A stretch of 64,000 nucleotides of DNA from Methylophilaceae bacterium (GCA_905339275.1 CAJPFK010000001.1:558001-622000); one strand, 5' to 3'. Shown: positions 19,001-31,640, counted from the stretch's first letter. Notes: generated by a model from the sequence alone, not told the origin. Translations and numbers: made by a program.

Positions 19001-19421
19001 GGTCGAGTTTCTGGCCTTTCTTCAGCATGAAGGTATTGGCGGCAAGGTAAGCCTGCGCAGGCAGTCGCAGCAGCGCGGTACCTGCCGGCACGATAATGAC
19101 ATCGCAGGCGTTCTGGCTGATCTGGTAGAGCGTTGCCAGCCGCTCGGAAATCAGGTCCGGGTGCGGCGAGAAATGATCGTAAGGCAGCGTTTCCCAATCC
19201 GGCAGCAGGTGCACCTTGAGCTCCGCCGCGAACCAGGGGATTTCTTCCAGCAGGCGCTGGGCCTCGAAGGCGCTGGCCGTCACAACCGCCAGTGGTGTCT
19301 TTGTGGATTTCTGTTTGAGTTCAACGGCAAGCCGTGCAAGCGCCAAGCTGTCGGTGCCGGTTGTCAGGTGCTGGATGCGCTCGGTCTGGCCTGTGGCCGG
19401 GACGGGTAAGGAAAACTGCAT
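16017..19421 (-). CDS. mfd: Transcription-repair coupling factor Mfd
   Basis: Mfd removes RNA polymerase stalled at DNA lesions and recruits UvrA. At 1134 residues it is close to the usual 1150. In order the sequence shows the UvrB-homology region ([20 protein letters not shown]), the RNA polymerase interaction domain ([18 protein letters not shown]), and the RecG-like helicase with Walker [18 protein letters not shown], box [13 protein letters not shown] and motif [20 protein letters not shown]. The C-terminal TRCF domain follows. It is last in a minus-strand run after yhdP, the nitrilase gene, tldD and the DUF2934 gene, and its end faces the inverted repeats at 15878-15994. Confidence 0.97.
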   Translation of the reverse strand: MQFSLPVPATGQTERIQHLTTGTDSLALARLAVELKQKSTKTPLAVVTASAFEAQRLLEEIPWFAAELKVHLLPDWETLPYDHFSPHPDLISERLATLYQISQNACDVIIVPAGTALLRLPAQAYLAANTFMLKKGQKLDLEALRKQCAEAGYHHVSQVMSPGEFSVRGGLVDLFPMGSVLPYRLDLFDDEIETIRTFDVDTQRSLYPVGEIRLLPAREFPLDESGISRFRQNFRETFEGDPSRSRIYKDVSKGIASGGIEWYLPLFFEQTATLLDYLTEHTVLCLHGDLDAAAKTFWAEAQSRYRLLAHDAERPILKPEMLLIKAEEFFGATHQYPRIILQLKQETGLAELDIERRAENPLHKLQAFLKKTKKRILIGAESLGRRETIAQLFADHGLNPVLCESWQEFEASSEPLMLGITTLHSGCITPDFAVITEAELYAATVRQQRRRDKDRARSTEGMLKDLSELRENDPVVHEQHGVGRYRGLVNLDFGEGETEFLLLEYAGDDKLYVPVSQLFMISRYSGGPPESAPLHRLGSGHWEKAKKKALKQIRDTAAELLNLYAQRAARQGHAFKLSLQDYEAFADAFPFEETPDQLSAIEAVIDDMQSGRPMDRLVCGDVGFGKTEVALRAAFVAVMGGRQVAVLVPTTLLAEQHYNNFTDRFAEWPIKIAEISRFRTAKEQKEALEGLAEGKIDIIIGTHRLIQKDVKFKNLGLAILDEEHRFGVRQKEQMKALRAEVDVLTLTATPIPRTLSMAMEGLREFSVITTPPQKRLAIKTFHTDYSEGIIREAVMREFKRGGQVYFLHNEVNTIQSMREKLEKIIPEARIGIAHGQLRERELEHVMRDFYHQRFNLLLCTTIIETGIDVPTANTIIMNKADMFGLAQLHQLRGRVGRSHHQAYAYLLTEADRKITPQAQKRLDAIQLLEDLGAGFHLAMHDLEIRGAGELLGDSQSGEMQEIGFSLYSDMLNHAVKQLKAGKEPDISAPLGVTTEINLHTPALLPTEYCPDVHERLVLYKRLANCTNDDELDTMQEELIDRFGLLPEQGEALMACHRLRVAAKPMDILKIDASDSAIQLQFNPRADLDPTKLINMLQRDKRCRMNGPDKLRISVSLHDIGHRSDFIKVLLKELS

Positions 19422-19533
19422 GAAGGGGTACTAACGGGAAAGTGAGTAAAAAAACAGATTATAACCGCTGCCATATGGCAGCGGCTGTTGAATGCAAGAT
19501 GGCAGGTGGCGCATGCTGCGCCGGGTCATGCCG

Positions 19534-19851
19534 CTACTTGGAAAGCAGGACGTCGATCTGGGCTTCGGCAGTTGTCCAGTACTCGACCGGGCTCCCTTTG
19601 AAGTTGTTGCGTTCGGCAAGGAAGTAAGCCGCGACTTCCACCATGCGGTAACGCTCTTCAGCCCCGATTTTCTTGGGTTTTGCTGTTTTTGCGGCCGCTT
19701 TTTTCACTGCCGGCGCTTTCTCGGCTGCCGGTTTCTTTGCCGCAACCGGTTTTTTCACAGGCGCAGCTTTGGCGGTTGCAGTTTTAACAGCCGGTGCTTT
19801 TTTCGGGGCTGCAGGTTTTTTCTCTGCAGGAGTTGCTTTTGGTGTAGCCAT
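19534..19851 (-). CDS. DUF2934 protein with a histone H1-like lysine/alanine-rich tail
   Basis: This 105-residue protein has two parts. Residues 1-62 are built almost only from Ala, Lys, Pro, Val and Thr in KKPA/AKKA-type repeats. That composition is typical of histone H1-like bacterial DNA-binding tails. Residues about 63-105 (GAEERYRMVEVAAYFLAERN and the following EYWTTAEAQID) match the small helical DUF2934 domain, whose function is unknown. A nucleic-acid-associated role is inferred from the tail only. It lies between tldD and mfd on the same strand. Confidence 0.8.
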   Translation of the reverse strand: MATPKATPAEKKPAAPKKAPAVKTATAKAAPVKKPVAAKKPAAEKAPAVKKAAAKTAKPKKIGAEERYRMVEVAAYFLAERNNFKGSPVEYWTTAEAQIDVLLSK

Positions 19852-19933
19852 CTAGGTTCCTTTCGTTAATAGGACTTCAATGCTGCTGAACACGAGAGTG
19901 ATAACTCCCAGTCATGATATTAACTCGAATTCC

Positions 19934-21409
19934 CTAAATTGTTCCACCTACAGTGAGGCCGTCGATACGTAAGGTCGGTTGGCCTACACCAACCGGGACG
20001 CTCTGGCCTTCCTTGCCGCAGGTGCCGACACCTGAATCCAGCGCCATGTCGTTGCCGATCATGGAGACGCGTTTCAGCACATCGGGACCGTTGCCGATCA
20101 GGGTTGCGCCTTTGACAGGGTAGGTGAGTTTGCCATCTTCGATCATCCAGGCTTCAGCGGCGGAGAAGACAAACTTGCCGCTGGTGATATCGACCTGGCC
20201 ACCACCGAAGTTTGCTGCATAAAGGCCTTTTTTCACGGATTTGATGATTTCTTCCGGCGCCATGGTGCCGTTCAGCATGTAAGTATTGGTCATGCGCGGC
20301 ATCGGGATGTGCGCGTAGGATTCGCGGCGCGCATTACCTGTCAGGGGCATGCCCATCAGCCTTGCATTGAGGCTGTCCTGGATATAGCCGCGCAGGATGC
20401 CATCTTCGATCAGCACGGTACGCTGGGTCGGGTTGCCTTCGTCATCAACCGTGAGCGAGCCGCGGCGGTTGGTAATCGTACCGTCATCGACCACGGTAAC
20501 GCCTTTTGCTGCGACTTGCTGGCCGATGGCATTACTGAACGCGGAGCTGCCCTTGCGGTTGAAGTCGCCTTCCAGGCCATGCCCGATGGCTTCGTGCAAA
20601 AGAATACCGGGCCAGCCTGCGCCGAGTACAACCGTCATGCTGCCGGCGGGCGCAGGACGGGCTTCGAGATTCACCAGTGCCTGATGCACGGCTTTTTGCG
20701 CGTAATCCTGTAGCACTTCGTCGGTGAAGTAGCTGTAATCAAAACGTCCGCCGCCGCCGGCAGAGCCTTGCTCGCGCCTGCCATCCTGTTCGGCGATTAC
20801 CTGGATCGAGATGCGCACCAACGGCCTGATATCGGCCGCCATAACACCGTCGTGGCGTGCCACCATGATCACTTCATACTCGCCTGCAACGGAAGCCATC
20901 ACCTGGCTGATGCGCGGGTCGGCTTTACGGGCGAACGTTTCAAGCCGTTCCAGCAGTTTGACCTTGGCTTCGGCACTGAGCGAGGCAATCGGGTCTTGCG
21001 GAATATAAAGTTGCGGCGCACTGATCCGCTGTATGGTGTTGCCTGACGCTTCGTTGCCCAACGCGGCAATCGCACGCGTTGCCTGGGCAGCCTGCTGCAG
21101 CGCGGGCAAATGTATGTCGTCCGAGTAGGCAAACGCGGTTTTTTCGCCGCTTACTGCACGCACGCCGACGCCCTGATCGATACTGAAATTGCCGGATTTG
21201 ACCTGGCCTTCTTCCAGGCCCCAGCTTTCCGAGCGGCTGTACTGGAAATAGAGGTCGGCATAATCCACCTTGTGCGACATGATGCTGCCGAGCACGCTTT
21301 GCAATGCCGGGATATCCAGCCCGGAGGGTGCCAGCAGCGTCTCGGTCGCAGTGGAGAAATGCGAGCCGGTTTCCGGGCTGGAACTGGTTGGAATTGATTC
21401 AGGTTTCAT
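19934..21409 (-). CDS. tldD: Metalloprotease TldD
   Basis: TldD forms a zinc protease with TldE/PmbA that degrades unfolded peptides and matures some modified peptides. The 491-residue sequence contains the HExxxH motif in [14 protein letters not shown] and the late [20 protein letters not shown] segment of the family, with a C-terminal cysteine. The pmbA partner is not in this window. It follows the nitrilase-homologue gene in the same direction, as in many betaproteobacteria. Confidence 0.96.
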   Translation of the reverse strand: MKPESIPTSSSPETGSHFSTATETLLAPSGLDIPALQSVLGSIMSHKVDYADLYFQYSRSESWGLEEGQVKSGNFSIDQGVGVRAVSGEKTAFAYSDDIHLPALQQAAQATRAIAALGNEASGNTIQRISAPQLYIPQDPIASLSAEAKVKLLERLETFARKADPRISQVMASVAGEYEVIMVARHDGVMAADIRPLVRISIQVIAEQDGRREQGSAGGGGRFDYSYFTDEVLQDYAQKAVHQALVNLEARPAPAGSMTVVLGAGWPGILLHEAIGHGLEGDFNRKGSSAFSNAIGQQVAAKGVTVVDDGTITNRRGSLTVDDEGNPTQRTVLIEDGILRGYIQDSLNARLMGMPLTGNARRESYAHIPMPRMTNTYMLNGTMAPEEIIKSVKKGLYAANFGGGQVDITSGKFVFSAAEAWMIEDGKLTYPVKGATLIGNGPDVLKRVSMIGNDMALDSGVGTCGKEGQSVPVGVGQPTLRIDGLTVGGTI

Positions 21410-21510
21410 TAGTACTCTTTAATGTTGATATATAAAAACTATAACAAATTATTAATTAATAGTTATAGGTAAAATCATGATTTACGCATCATCCGTGACT
21501 GAATGTCACT

Positions 21511-22371
21511 TCACAAAAGGCTGCGGTGCTTCAATGCAGGCAGACTCTTGCGCAGGCTGGCAAGATAACCCGGGTTGATCGAGGCAACGACAACGCCGGA
21601 GCCGCGCGGCAGGCGGTCCAATACCACGCCCCATGGATCGACGATCATGCTGTTGCCGTGCGTTTCGCGGCCGGATGTGTGATAGCCGCCCTGTGCCGGC
21701 GCCAGCACATAGGCGAGGTTTTCAATGGCGCGCGCGCGTATCAGGGTTTCCCAGTGGGCCTTGCCGGTGGTTTCGGTAAACGCTGCGGGCACCACGATGA
21801 TGTCGACCGTTCCCATGGCCCTGTACAGCTCAGGGAAGCGCAGGTCGTAACAGATGGAAAGGCCGATCTTGCCGAAAGGCGTATCAAGGGTGACGACTTC
21901 GCCCCCCGGTTCAATTGTCGTTTCCTCGTGGTAGTGTTCATTCCCGAGATCAAGGCCGAACAAATGGATTTTGTCGTATCTTGCCACCTGCCTGCCTTTG
22001 TCGTCGTAGACCAGGCAACTGTTGCGCACCTTATCCTTTGAAGCGGATTCCAGCGGGACAGACCCTGCAATGATCCAGATTTGATGTTTCTTCGCCGTTT
22101 TGGACAGGAAGCGCTGAATAGGGCCGCTGCCTTCCTTTTCGCGGGCGGCGACCTTATCGGTATCCTTCATGCCCATGATGGCGAAATATTCAGGCAGGGC
22201 AACCAGCTTTGCGCCCTGGTTCACGGCAATCTCGATCAGCCGTTCCGCTTCGCTCAGGTTGGCGGATACATTAGGCCCCGACGCCATCTGTATGCCGGCT
22301 ATCTTGGTCATGCCTGGAGTGGCTTTGCTTTTAGAGGTTTTGGTTAATTTTCCGCGTGATTTAATCGCCAT
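21511..22371 (-). CDS. Carbon-nitrogen hydrolase, Nit1-like (probable deaminated-glutathione amidase)
   Basis: This is a 286-residue nitrilase-superfamily enzyme with the full Glu-Lys-Cys triad: Glu in VALPEYFAIMG, Lys in YDKIHLFGLDL and Cys in IGLSICYDLRFPELYRA. The arrangement and length match the Nit1/YbeM branch, which repairs deaminated glutathione. The assigned start gives a lysine-rich extension of about 20 residues. The homologous part begins at a second ATG at 22311, so the true start is uncertain. The gene sits between yhdP and tldD on the same strand. Confidence 0.88.
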   Translation of the reverse strand: MAIKSRGKLTKTSKSKATPGMTKIAGIQMASGPNVSANLSEAERLIEIAVNQGAKLVALPEYFAIMGMKDTDKVAAREKEGSGPIQRFLSKTAKKHQIWIIAGSVPLESASKDKVRNSCLVYDDKGRQVARYDKIHLFGLDLGNEHYHEETTIEPGGEVVTLDTPFGKIGLSICYDLRFPELYRAMGTVDIIVVPAAFTETTGKAHWETLIRARAIENLAYVLAPAQGGYHTSGRETHGNSMIVDPWGVVLDRLPRGSGVVVASINPGYLASLRKSLPALKHRSLL

Positions 22372-22420
22372 CTTTCAACTTTCGTACGGATGTTGCAATA
22401 GATATTAAAAGTAACACAGT

Positions 22421-25400
22421 TTATTGCCCGGGAATGTTTTTCACAGGCTCTTCATTTGCCTTGTCGGGTTTTACTTCCACCGGTTTATCCCAGGTGCCGA
22501 CAATTTCATATTCTTCCGCAGCAAATTTGTTCAAGGGGTCTTTCAGTAGCTTCTGCGCCACAAAAGCTGCTGCTGCCACAGCCGGACCGCCTGCCAGCGC
22601 AGCCAGTGAAACGCTGTCGCTGATAAAAGGCGTTACTTTGACATGAAGGTGCTGGGTTTCCTTTTTCAGGTCGGTCTGGCCCTTGATCTCGACTTTCGCC
22701 GTCGGACCTTCCATCAGGAAGTCATTGCTGCTCAGCACTCCCTGGTTGATCGTGGCGTTTGAGCTGATCTTGTCGAAAGTGAAACCGCTGCTCAGCACAT
22801 CCCTGAAGTCGAATGTGAGGCGTCTCGGCAGGTTTTGCAAGGTCAGCACGCTGAACAGGCGGCCGACACCGGGCTGGATTTTAAGAATCTGCCCGTTACG
22901 GGCATCCAGGCTGAAGTTGCCCGACAAGTTCTCGATGTTGAATTCGTGCGGGCTGCCAGGCCATTGCAATTTCCCGCTGAGAATGGCGTTGCCGCCCTTC
23001 ACCATCTGCGGGTGGCCGTAGCGCTCGAGCGTGTTGCCAACCTCATTGATATCCCAACGCACATTCATCTGGGTATTGGGATTGCGTTTCCAGTTGTGCC
23101 ACTCGCCGTTGGCAGTCATGATGCTGTCCGGGTTGAAAATCTTCATTTTTTCAATCCGCCAGTTGCCGCTTCTTTCGCTTGCCAGCAATTCCAGGCTTCC
23201 CAGTTTTCTCTGGCCCAGCTCAAAGTTTTCGGCCGTGATATCGAGGTCAGGGTAATCCAGCGGCTTTTCTTCAGGCGTTACATCCTTCGACAGGTCGACG
23301 TTATCCGGCGTTTTTGAAGGCGCTATCAGGCTCTTGAGCCGGGCCTGGATTTTACCGTTGCCGGTGCTGATCCAGTTGGCGTCGCCGTTGACTTCCCGGC
23401 TCTGTATCTGCATCTGCCAGCCATCTGCGGCCTCTTTGGCATTGAGCTTGAGATTGTTGATGCGGCGCTCAAAAATATCCAGCGCATTGACGGTCAGGTT
23501 GACTCTCTGGACCGGAAGTTTGCCGGATGTGCTGGCAGCTCCGCCGCTTCTGGTGCTTTTCAGCACTTCCAGCCATTTATCGACATTCAGCTCCTCAAAC
23601 GTGCCGCGCACTGCGATACCGCTCTCTGCCGGGATTTCAGGCAGCAGGTTAATGCCGATTTCACCGCGATCCACTTCCAGGCGGCCGTTTTTTTCGGTTC
23701 GCAGTATCCTGGCGGAAATCTGGTTGGCGAGACTGATCGTAATCGTGTCCGATCCGGCGGATTGCTGCTTTTTCTCAATACGTAGCGGCATGCGTTCGGC
23801 CGCAGGCTTGCCAAGCGGCGGCGGGAAGTCCAGTGCCATCCCGGTAAGGCTGGAGCGTATGGTGACGTCGAGAAGTTGCTGTTGTATGCTGATATCGCCA
23901 TACCAGTCTGCGCTGCCGCTCACATGATCCAGCAGGTTGTTCCGGAAAGCCTGTTTGAGTCCGCTGTCGGCGACAGACCCCCTTGCTGCGATCCTGACCA
24001 GGCGATTCTTGCCGGTGCTGATGTCGAGCCTGGCCGGGCCGTCATAGACCATGGTCGTGATGTTCTTGCCGCTCATTCCCGACTCGGTGAAAGCCAGCGT
24101 GCCGTTGATGCGCGTCAAATCAGGAATGGAAGGGCCGGACATGGCGCCTTCGACGATCTGGTATGCGCCTTTTACCTTGCTTGCATCAACGTCGTGAAGG
24201 GGTATCTGCAACTGCAGATTCAGCTTGCCGTTGCCACTGGTCTTTAATGTTTCCGTGAAACCCTCCGTTACATGCAACACGGGGCTGTTGTTGATGAATC
24301 TCACGCCATCGCTGACGCTGCCCTGGGTTTCGCCATCGACACTGAGTATCGGGTAGTCGGCATCCAGTACCGGGATCACCGCTTTCGCTTTCCTGATCTG
24401 GTTGCCGAGAATTTCGCCGCTGCTGGAATTCAGCTCCATGCGCGAACCCTGGAACAGCATGTCCACATTCAGTTTTTCTATCCTGGGCCAGCCGGTACCA
24501 TAGTCGAGTATCCCGTCCTTCAGTTTTGCCGTGACCTTGAACAGGCCCTGTTTGGGGTCGGTATATGGGAATTGATCCATCCGGCCTTTGACGATCAGGC
24601 TGACATCGGAGACGTCTCCGGCATGAATCGACGTGTCCAGCCAGTGCAAGGTATGCTCGCCTAGGATTTTCGGGTAATAGAACAGCGCGTATTTTGCGTT
24701 GGCGCGATCGAATCTTCCTGTCAGGTCGAGCACGCCGGGTTTGCCGTTGCTGTGAAGGTAGCTGGCGTTGATCAGGCCCGAAATATGCGGGCTGTTTACA
24801 GCAAGATTGGTCACCCTGACGTCAGTGATGTTTTCATTGTTGGTCCATTTGACCTGGCCGCTTAACTTGCCTGCGGGAATCGGCCAGCGCATGACTTTCT
24901 TGAAATCCAGTACGGCCTGTTGCGAATTGATGGTCAGGCTTCCGCGCTTCTCATTGGCGGTAAGGCTGCCATTCAAATGGCTGAAGCCGGGAACTTGCCC
25001 GTATGCATTGATGCCGAGCCCGCTGAACTGGGAACGCACATCATATTCGCTGGGTAGCTTGCCATCGCCTTTCCAGCTCAGTTTTAACTGGCGCAAAGAG
25101 CCCACCGGGGAAATCTCGGCGAGTTGCTCCAGTGTTTCTTTCGGCAGGGGCAAATAGCTTGCGTAGTGGTTGAGTGCGACCAGGTCGAATTCATCCAGGC
25201 TGACCTTGCCTTCGACGATATCCTTACCCTGAACCGAGCGTTCGCGTATGGTCATGGTGCCGTTTTCCAGGCCCATGCCGTCGGCTTTTGCCACTTTCAG
25301 CCGTTCAACGCCCAGTTCCTGCCCGTCCGTGAGCCTTGTCCAGTGCAGGCGGCCTCCCAGGTGCTGCAGCCTGGCTTCTGCGCTGCTTTTTGATAATCTG

Positions 25401-26260
25401 GCCCTGACATTTTGCAGCAGCACATCGGTTGTGAGTTTCCTGGCTTCGCCGGCAGCGAAATCCAGCCAGAAACGGGCGGCGCCATTGCCTTCCTGAATAT
25501 GGAAAGGGTAATCGACCCATTGCCGCCAGGCAGCAATGTCGGTGCCGTCCATACGTCCGTATACCGTGCCATGCCAGGTTTCAGGCTGGCTGACATCCTT
25601 GCCGTACAGGTTGCCGCGCAGGTCGATCGGTTGAGACGACCCGGCCGATGGCGTGGCCTGCAAGCCGAAGCGATGACGCCCGAGCAAGCTCTCCCACACC
25701 GGGTTTTCGATGGAGAGATTCAGGTTGTTCAGCGTCAGCGGAGGGGCGCCGCGCAGTTCATCCTGCCAAAGCACGGTTGCGTCCAGAATATCAATGCGTG
25801 TCTGCCGCAGAATCCAGTTGGCCAGTTCCGGCCTGGATGTTCCTCCCATTTCAATGCCGGCAACGACAAGCGTTCCATCCGCCAGCCTGCGCGCGCTGAC
25901 GACGGGGCCCTGAATTTGCAGTTCGGAGAGTTTGGGTTCCAGCAGGGGAATGCTGAGCCATGAGAGGCTGGTTTCGATCTCGTGCAGCGTCAGCGCCATG
26001 CGCCCCTGCGCATCATAGAGCGCCACCTGGCGCAGGCCCAGGTGCGGGTTCATTCCGTTCCAGCTTGCCTGGATATTGCCGATGGTGATTTTCTGGCCGG
26101 TGGATTGCCCGATTTTCTCGGCGATCTGGTCCTTATATTGATCGATATTGGGAAGTACCAGATAGCGCAACAGAAGGATGGCCGTGGCCAGAATAAAAAT
26201 GGTCAGCCAGAGCGCGGCAAGTGCAGAGCGATATATCCATATCAGAGACTTTTTGACCAT
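22421..26260 (-). CDS. yhdP: YhdP-family AsmA-like protein, envelope phospholipid transport
   Basis: This 1279-residue protein has one N-terminal transmembrane helix (about 10-32, LAALWLTIFILATAILLLRY). It is followed by the long repeating beta-rich body of the DUF3971/AsmA-like superfamily and an AsmA_2-type C-terminal part (GVGRLFSVLTLQNLPRRLTF, then PFISDSVSLAALAGGPAVAA). In E. coli YhdP, TamB and YdbH are partly redundant bridge proteins that carry phospholipids to the outer membrane. A YdbH-family gene lies at 38136 in this window. It is the first gene of the run yhdP-nit-tldD. Confidence 0.93.
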   Translation of the reverse strand: MVKKSLIWIYRSALAALWLTIFILATAILLLRYLVLPNIDQYKDQIAEKIGQSTGQKITIGNIQASWNGMNPHLGLRQVALYDAQGRMALTLHEIETSLSWLSIPLLEPKLSELQIQGPVVSARRLADGTLVVAGIEMGGTSRPELANWILRQTRIDILDATVLWQDELRGAPPLTLNNLNLSIENPVWESLLGRHRFGLQATPSAGSSQPIDLRGNLYGKDVSQPETWHGTVYGRMDGTDIAAWRQWVDYPFHIQEGNGAARFWLDFAAGEARKLTTDVLLQNVRARLSKSSAEARLQHLGGRLHWTRLTDGQELGVERLKVAKADGMGLENGTMTIRERSVQGKDIVEGKVSLDEFDLVALNHYASYLPLPKETLEQLAEISPVGSLRQLKLSWKGDGKLPSEYDVRSQFSGLGINAYGQVPGFSHLNGSLTANEKRGSLTINSQQAVLDFKKVMRWPIPAGKLSGQVKWTNNENITDVRVTNLAVNSPHISGLINASYLHSNGKPGVLDLTGRFDRANAKYALFYYPKILGEHTLHWLDTSIHAGDVSDVSLIVKGRMDQFPYTDPKQGLFKVTAKLKDGILDYGTGWPRIEKLNVDMLFQGSRMELNSSSGEILGNQIRKAKAVIPVLDADYPILSVDGETQGSVSDGVRFINNSPVLHVTEGFTETLKTSGNGKLNLQLQIPLHDVDASKVKGAYQIVEGAMSGPSIPDLTRINGTLAFTESGMSGKNITTMVYDGPARLDISTGKNRLVRIAARGSVADSGLKQAFRNNLLDHVSGSADWYGDISIQQQLLDVTIRSSLTGMALDFPPPLGKPAAERMPLRIEKKQQSAGSDTITISLANQISARILRTEKNGRLEVDRGEIGINLLPEIPAESGIAVRGTFEELNVDKWLEVLKSTRSGGAASTSGKLPVQRVNLTVNALDIFERRINNLKLNAKEAADGWQMQIQSREVNGDANWISTGNGKIQARLKSLIAPSKTPDNVDLSKDVTPEEKPLDYPDLDITAENFELGQRKLGSLELLASERSGNWRIEKMKIFNPDSIMTANGEWHNWKRNPNTQMNVRWDINEVGNTLERYGHPQMVKGGNAILSGKLQWPGSPHEFNIENLSGNFSLDARNGQILKIQPGVGRLFSVLTLQNLPRRLTFDFRDVLSSGFTFDKISSNATINQGVLSSNDFLMEGPTAKVEIKGQTDLKKETQHLHVKVTPFISDSVSLAALAGGPAVAAAAFVAQKLLKDPLNKFAAEEYEIVGTWDKPVEVKPDKANEEPVKNIPGQ

Positions 26261-26498
26261 TGCTGTATGTTGTGAGCGCTAACTTGTTCAATATTCAGGG
26301 AATCTATAATTTTACTGCATTATTGCATCTCAAACCTGTTAAAACTTGTTAAATCGCGGCAAGTTTTATGATGGGCTTCAGGGTATGGCATTTTAAAACT
26401 CAGGAAAGTTGCAGGTATCTGAGCAGGTTTACATTAGAATAACGGCCCAACCCGAGACGGGGATGACGTATTTATCGTTTATCTGTTAATAGGCCCTG

Positions 26499-28391
<1,893 letters not shown>

Positions 28392-28402
28392 AGGGATATG
28401 CG

Positions 28403-28960
28403 ATGAATTTTTCAGAACGACTCAGTTTTCTTTATGCGCTTTGCCTGAATGAGACGAGCAACGACAAATCCAGTATCAGTACCGATCTGCAGGATTACGA
28501 TCCGCTGGAAGCGGCGAATTACCTTGCCTGCTATATCACTTTCAAGGCGATACGGGAGGCGGAACGTTCACCTGCCGATGAACGCCTGGAGAATTTCGAC
28601 ATGCTCAGCGTCTACCATGCCTATGCCATGCTGGTGTATGCATTCCTGATGTTGCCGCTGGGTGAGGAAGGCGTCGTACCGGATACGGAGGCTGCCGCGG
28701 TCATTATTGCCAAGACCTTGTTCGCGGGACTGTCCGGGGAGGAATGGGCGGAAATTATTGAATCCGGCAGCAACAAATTCCGGTTGATTGCCGAGGCCCG
28801 GCAGGAACATTGGGTCGATTACCGGCAGGATCTGGATAAGGCGACCGTCGCTTTTGTTATTGCCGGTACGGATGAGGAAACGCCTTTCGACAAGGATGAC
28901 GTCATCCCGATGTTTGGTGCTTTGCTGAGCATGCTGTGCGAGGCGTTTGCCAGCGACTAG
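28403..28960 (+). CDS. Conserved hypothetical protein, acidic and helical
   Basis: This 185-residue protein is one I cannot assign to a family. It is acidic, with no signal peptide or convincing membrane helix, though VYHAYAMLVYAFLMLPLG is hydrophobic. It is probably a compact all-helical cytoplasmic protein. AAGGG precedes the ATG at good spacing. It lies 11 bases after the ABC-F gene, so it is likely co-expressed. It converges with ychJ with only three bases between them. Confidence 0.8.
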   Translation: MNFSERLSFLYALCLNETSNDKSSISTDLQDYDPLEAANYLACYITFKAIREAERSPADERLENFDMLSVYHAYAMLVYAFLMLPLGEEGVVPDTEAAAVIIAKTLFAGLSGEEWAEIIESGSNKFRLIAEARQEHWVDYRQDLDKATVAFVIAGTDEETPFDKDDVIPMFGALLSMLCEAFASD

Positions 28961-28963
28961 CTT

Positions 28964-29365
28964 TTACGCCGGAAAGTTACCGTCCAGGTAATACCAGTAT
29001 CCATCAAGATGCATGAAGCGGCTTTTTTCGTGCATTCTGCCTGCCTTGCCGGCATGTTTGTATCGCGCCACAAACTCGACAATTGCGGTGTCTGCGCCTG
29101 TCGTCTCATGGCGCTTTACTTCAAGCCCCAGCCATTTGATCCGGGCGTCGTTTTTCAGGTCGAGCGCAACTGGACGCGTATCCGGATGCCAGGTCCGCAG
29201 CAGGTAATCTTCCAGCATGAATACGTAAGCGGTATAGCGTGAACGCATCAGCGTCTCGGCAGTTGGCGCAACTGCGCCCTGATGAAAGGGTTGGCAACAT
29301 GCGGAGTAGGTTTTACCGCTGCCGCAAGGGCAGGGGTTTGCAGGTAGCGTGGATATTTTAGTCAT
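28964..29365 (-). CDS. ychJ: YchJ-family SEC-C zinc-binding protein
   Basis: This is a 133-residue protein of the YchJ (UPF0225) family. The SEC-C zinc site is at the N-terminus (NPCPCGSGKTYSACCQPFH, about residues 11-29). The rest is an NTF2-like domain (ETLMRSRYTAYVFMLEDYLL, RYKHAGKAGRMHEKSRF). The function is unknown; zinc binding is expected from the motif. It is transcribed alone. Confidence 0.92.
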   Translation of the reverse strand: MTKISTLPANPCPCGSGKTYSACCQPFHQGAVAPTAETLMRSRYTAYVFMLEDYLLRTWHPDTRPVALDLKNDARIKWLGLEVKRHETTGADTAIVEFVARYKHAGKAGRMHEKSRFMHLDGYWYYLDGNFPA

Positions 29366-29477
29366 CAGCTATTTTAAGGCCTTCGGGTTCCGGTGACACC
29401 TTAATTCCAACGGGATATTCCCGGCCTGGGCTGGCCCGGGCACGCGATGGGTCGAGCGGTCATGCCGGGAGATTGCG

Positions 29478-29957
29478 TCATGGCGCGTTGAGCGCGGTTT
29501 GCACCTGTTTCATCAGGTCGTTGGCCAGGCTGTGCCCGTTCCTTGATTCGCGCAAGGCCATGTGCCAGCGTGAGATGCAGCTTCTCAACTGCTCATGGCT
29601 TTCTACTCCCTTGATTTGCTCAACCAGGGGTCTTCCCATCAGCCCCAGATGTTCTGCCGTGCTGTCGAGCATGAGGGATTTGACGGCTGTGAATTGCCTT
29701 GGCGTGATTTCGGGCAATTCAACCCTGTCTTGCGATGGCACAAAGGCGGCTTTGGGTTTTGCCGGGTCATGGATGAATCCCAGCCGCTCCAGGTCGCTGA
29801 CGATTTCGGCGACATTGAGCCGGTTAAGGGATTTTTCCAGCTCATCCTGCGAGCGCTTACCGTCGATCAGGATCAGAACCTGACGTTGCCTGGCATTCAG
29901 CACGCGCTGGGGATGCGTGATTTCCTGAATGCCTGCCAATGATTTTTCATAAGCCAT
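29478..29957 (-). CDS. Conserved hypothetical protein with possible winged-helix segment
   Basis: This is a 159-residue protein from the chosen ATG at 29957, which has ACAGG about six bases upstream. A start six codons earlier is also open. Residues about 20-65 (ARQRQVLILIDGKRSQDELE, then LNVAEIVSDLERLGFI) read like a winged-helix fold. The C-terminal half is helical and carries one cysteine (LRSCISRWHMAL). I cannot name the family. A possible role in regulation is only a guess from the fold. Confidence 0.7.
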   Translation of the reverse strand: MAYEKSLAGIQEITHPQRVLNARQRQVLILIDGKRSQDELEKSLNRLNVAEIVSDLERLGFIHDPAKPKAAFVPSQDRVELPEITPRQFTAVKSLMLDSTAEHLGLMGRPLVEQIKGVESHEQLRSCISRWHMALRESRNGHSLANDLMKQVQTALNAP

Positions 29958-30065
29958 GCTATACCTGTCACACACTTCAGACGGCGCAAGGCTATATCCG
30001 GATTATTGCCTGATGATGTCAGTTTGGTGACGCCAGGCAATAAAAACCGGTTGAAACTGCAATAA

Positions 30066-31640
30066 CTAGAAGATTTCCCGTGTTTCCAGGAACTGGATAT
30101 CGGGGTAGCGCTCCTGCGCCATCTGCAGGTTGACCCGGTTCGGCGCCAGGTAGACGTAGTCTCCGGCGCCATCGAGCGCGACGTTGAAGCCGTACTTGTC
30201 GGCGATGGCCTTGAGGTCTGCATCCGGGCCGCGCAGCCAGCGCGCGGTCGAGCAGTCGTAGCTTTCGAATACGACATCGACCCCATATTCATGTTCCAGG
30301 CGGTGAACGACCACATCGAACTGCAGGGTGCCGACTGCCCCCAGAATCATATCGTTACTCATGAGCGGGCGGAAAAGCTGCGTGGCGCCTTCTTCCGCCA
30401 GTTGCTGCAAGCCTTTCTGCAGTTGCTTCATTTTCAGCGGATTCTTCAGGCGCGCACGGCGGAAATATTCCGGCGCAAAGGAGGGAATGCCGATGAACTT
30501 GAGGTCTTCGCCTTCCGAGAAGGTGTCGCCGAGCTTGACCGTGCCGTGATTGGGGATGCCGATGATGTCGCCGGCAAAGGCTTCATCCATGGTCGTGCGG
30601 TCCTGCGCCATGAAGGTGATGGCGTTGTTGACGGCCAGTTGCTTGCCGGTGGCGACCTGCTTGATCTTCATGCCGCGTTCGAAACGGCCGGAACATACCC
30701 GCAGGAAGGCGATACGGTCGCGGTGCTTGGGATCCATGTTGGCCTGGATCTTGAACACGAAGCCGGAGAACTTGGCTTCATCGGGTGCGACAGGGCGAGA
30801 GGCGGTATTGCGTGCCAGCGGCGCGGGTGAGAGGTCGACGACGGCATCCAGCAGCGATTGCACGCCGAAATTGTTGATGGCCGAGCCGAAATACACCGGC
30901 GTCTGTTTGCCGCCGAGGTAGGCTTCGCGGTCGAAGGTGTGGGAGGCGCCGCGTACCAGTTCGACATCGATGCGCAAGTCTTCAGCTTGCCTGCCTATCA
31001 GTTCATCCAGCCGCGGGTTATCCAGCCCCTTGATGGTTTCCGAGGTACCTTTTTCGGCATGCGGATCGAAAAATGAAATGGTGTCGGTATAGAGGTTGTA
31101 AACGCCGCGGAAGCTCTTGCCCATGCCTATCGGCCAGGTCATCGGCGCGCATTGCATGCCGAGTACGGATTCGATTTCGTCCAGCAGCTCGATCGGCGCG
31201 CGCGATTCGCGGTCCAGCTTGTTAATGAAAGTGAGGATGGGGGTATCGCGCATGCGGCAGACGTTGAGCAGCTTGATGGTCTGCGCCTCGACGCCGTTGA
31301 CCGAGTCGATCACCATGACGGCGGAATCGACGGCAGTCAGTGTCCGGTACGTATCTTCCGAGAAGTCGTCGTGGCCGGGCGTATCCAGCAGGTTGATCAT
31401 GTGCCCGCGATAAGGGAATTGCATGACGGATGAAGTGACCGAAATGCCGCGCTGCTTTTCCAGCTCCATCCAGTCCGAGGTCGCATGGCGCGCCGCCTTG
31501 CGTCCGCGCACTTCGCCTGCTACCTGGATCGCACCGCCGAACCACAGCAATTTTTCGGTCAGGGTGGTTTTCCCGGCATCCGGGTGGGAGATGATGGCAA
31601 AAGTGCGGCGGCGCTTGATTTCTTCTTGCAAGGTGCTCAT
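30066..31640 (-). CDS. prfC: Peptide chain release factor 3
   Basis: RF3 is the GTPase that recycles RF1 and RF2 from the ribosome. The 524-residue sequence has G1 [19 protein letters not shown], switch [18 protein letters not shown] and G4 NKLDRESR, followed by the EF-G-like domains II and III. The length matches the family's usual 525-530. It is transcribed alone after the LPS-kinase-like gene (67-base gap). Confidence 0.96.
   Translation of the reverse strand: MSTLQEEIKRRRTFAIISHPDAGKTTLTEKLLWFGGAIQVAGEVRGRKAARHATSDWMELEKQRGISVTSSVMQFPYRGHMINLLDTPGHDDFSEDTYRTLTAVDSAVMVIDSVNGVEAQTIKLLNVCRMRDTPILTFINKLDRESRAPIELLDEIESVLGMQCAPMTWPIGMGKSFRGVYNLYTDTISFFDPHAEKGTSETIKGLDNPRLDELIGRQAEDLRIDVELVRGASHTFDREAYLGGKQTPVYFGSAINNFGVQSLLDAVVDLSPAPLARNTASRPVAPDEAKFSGFVFKIQANMDPKHRDRIAFLRVCSGRFERGMKIKQVATGKQLAVNNAITFMAQDRTTMDEAFAGDIIGIPNHGTVKLGDTFSEGEDLKFIGIPSFAPEYFRRARLKNPLKMKQLQKGLQQLAEEGATQLFRPLMSNDMILGAVGTLQFDVVVHRLEHEYGVDVVFESYDCSTARWLRGPDADLKAIADKYGFNVALDGAGDYVYLAPNRVNLQMAQERYPDIQFLETREIF

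Noticed and set aside
17982-19409. 475-codon open frame on the plus strand
   Set aside because: It is antisense to mfd, which is fully accounted for by its motifs. No domain is visible.
30003-30043. Inverted repeat TTATTGCCTG/CAGGCAATAA as a prfC terminator
   Set aside because: The stem is ten bases, but the loop is 21 bases and no T-run follows on the prfC strand.
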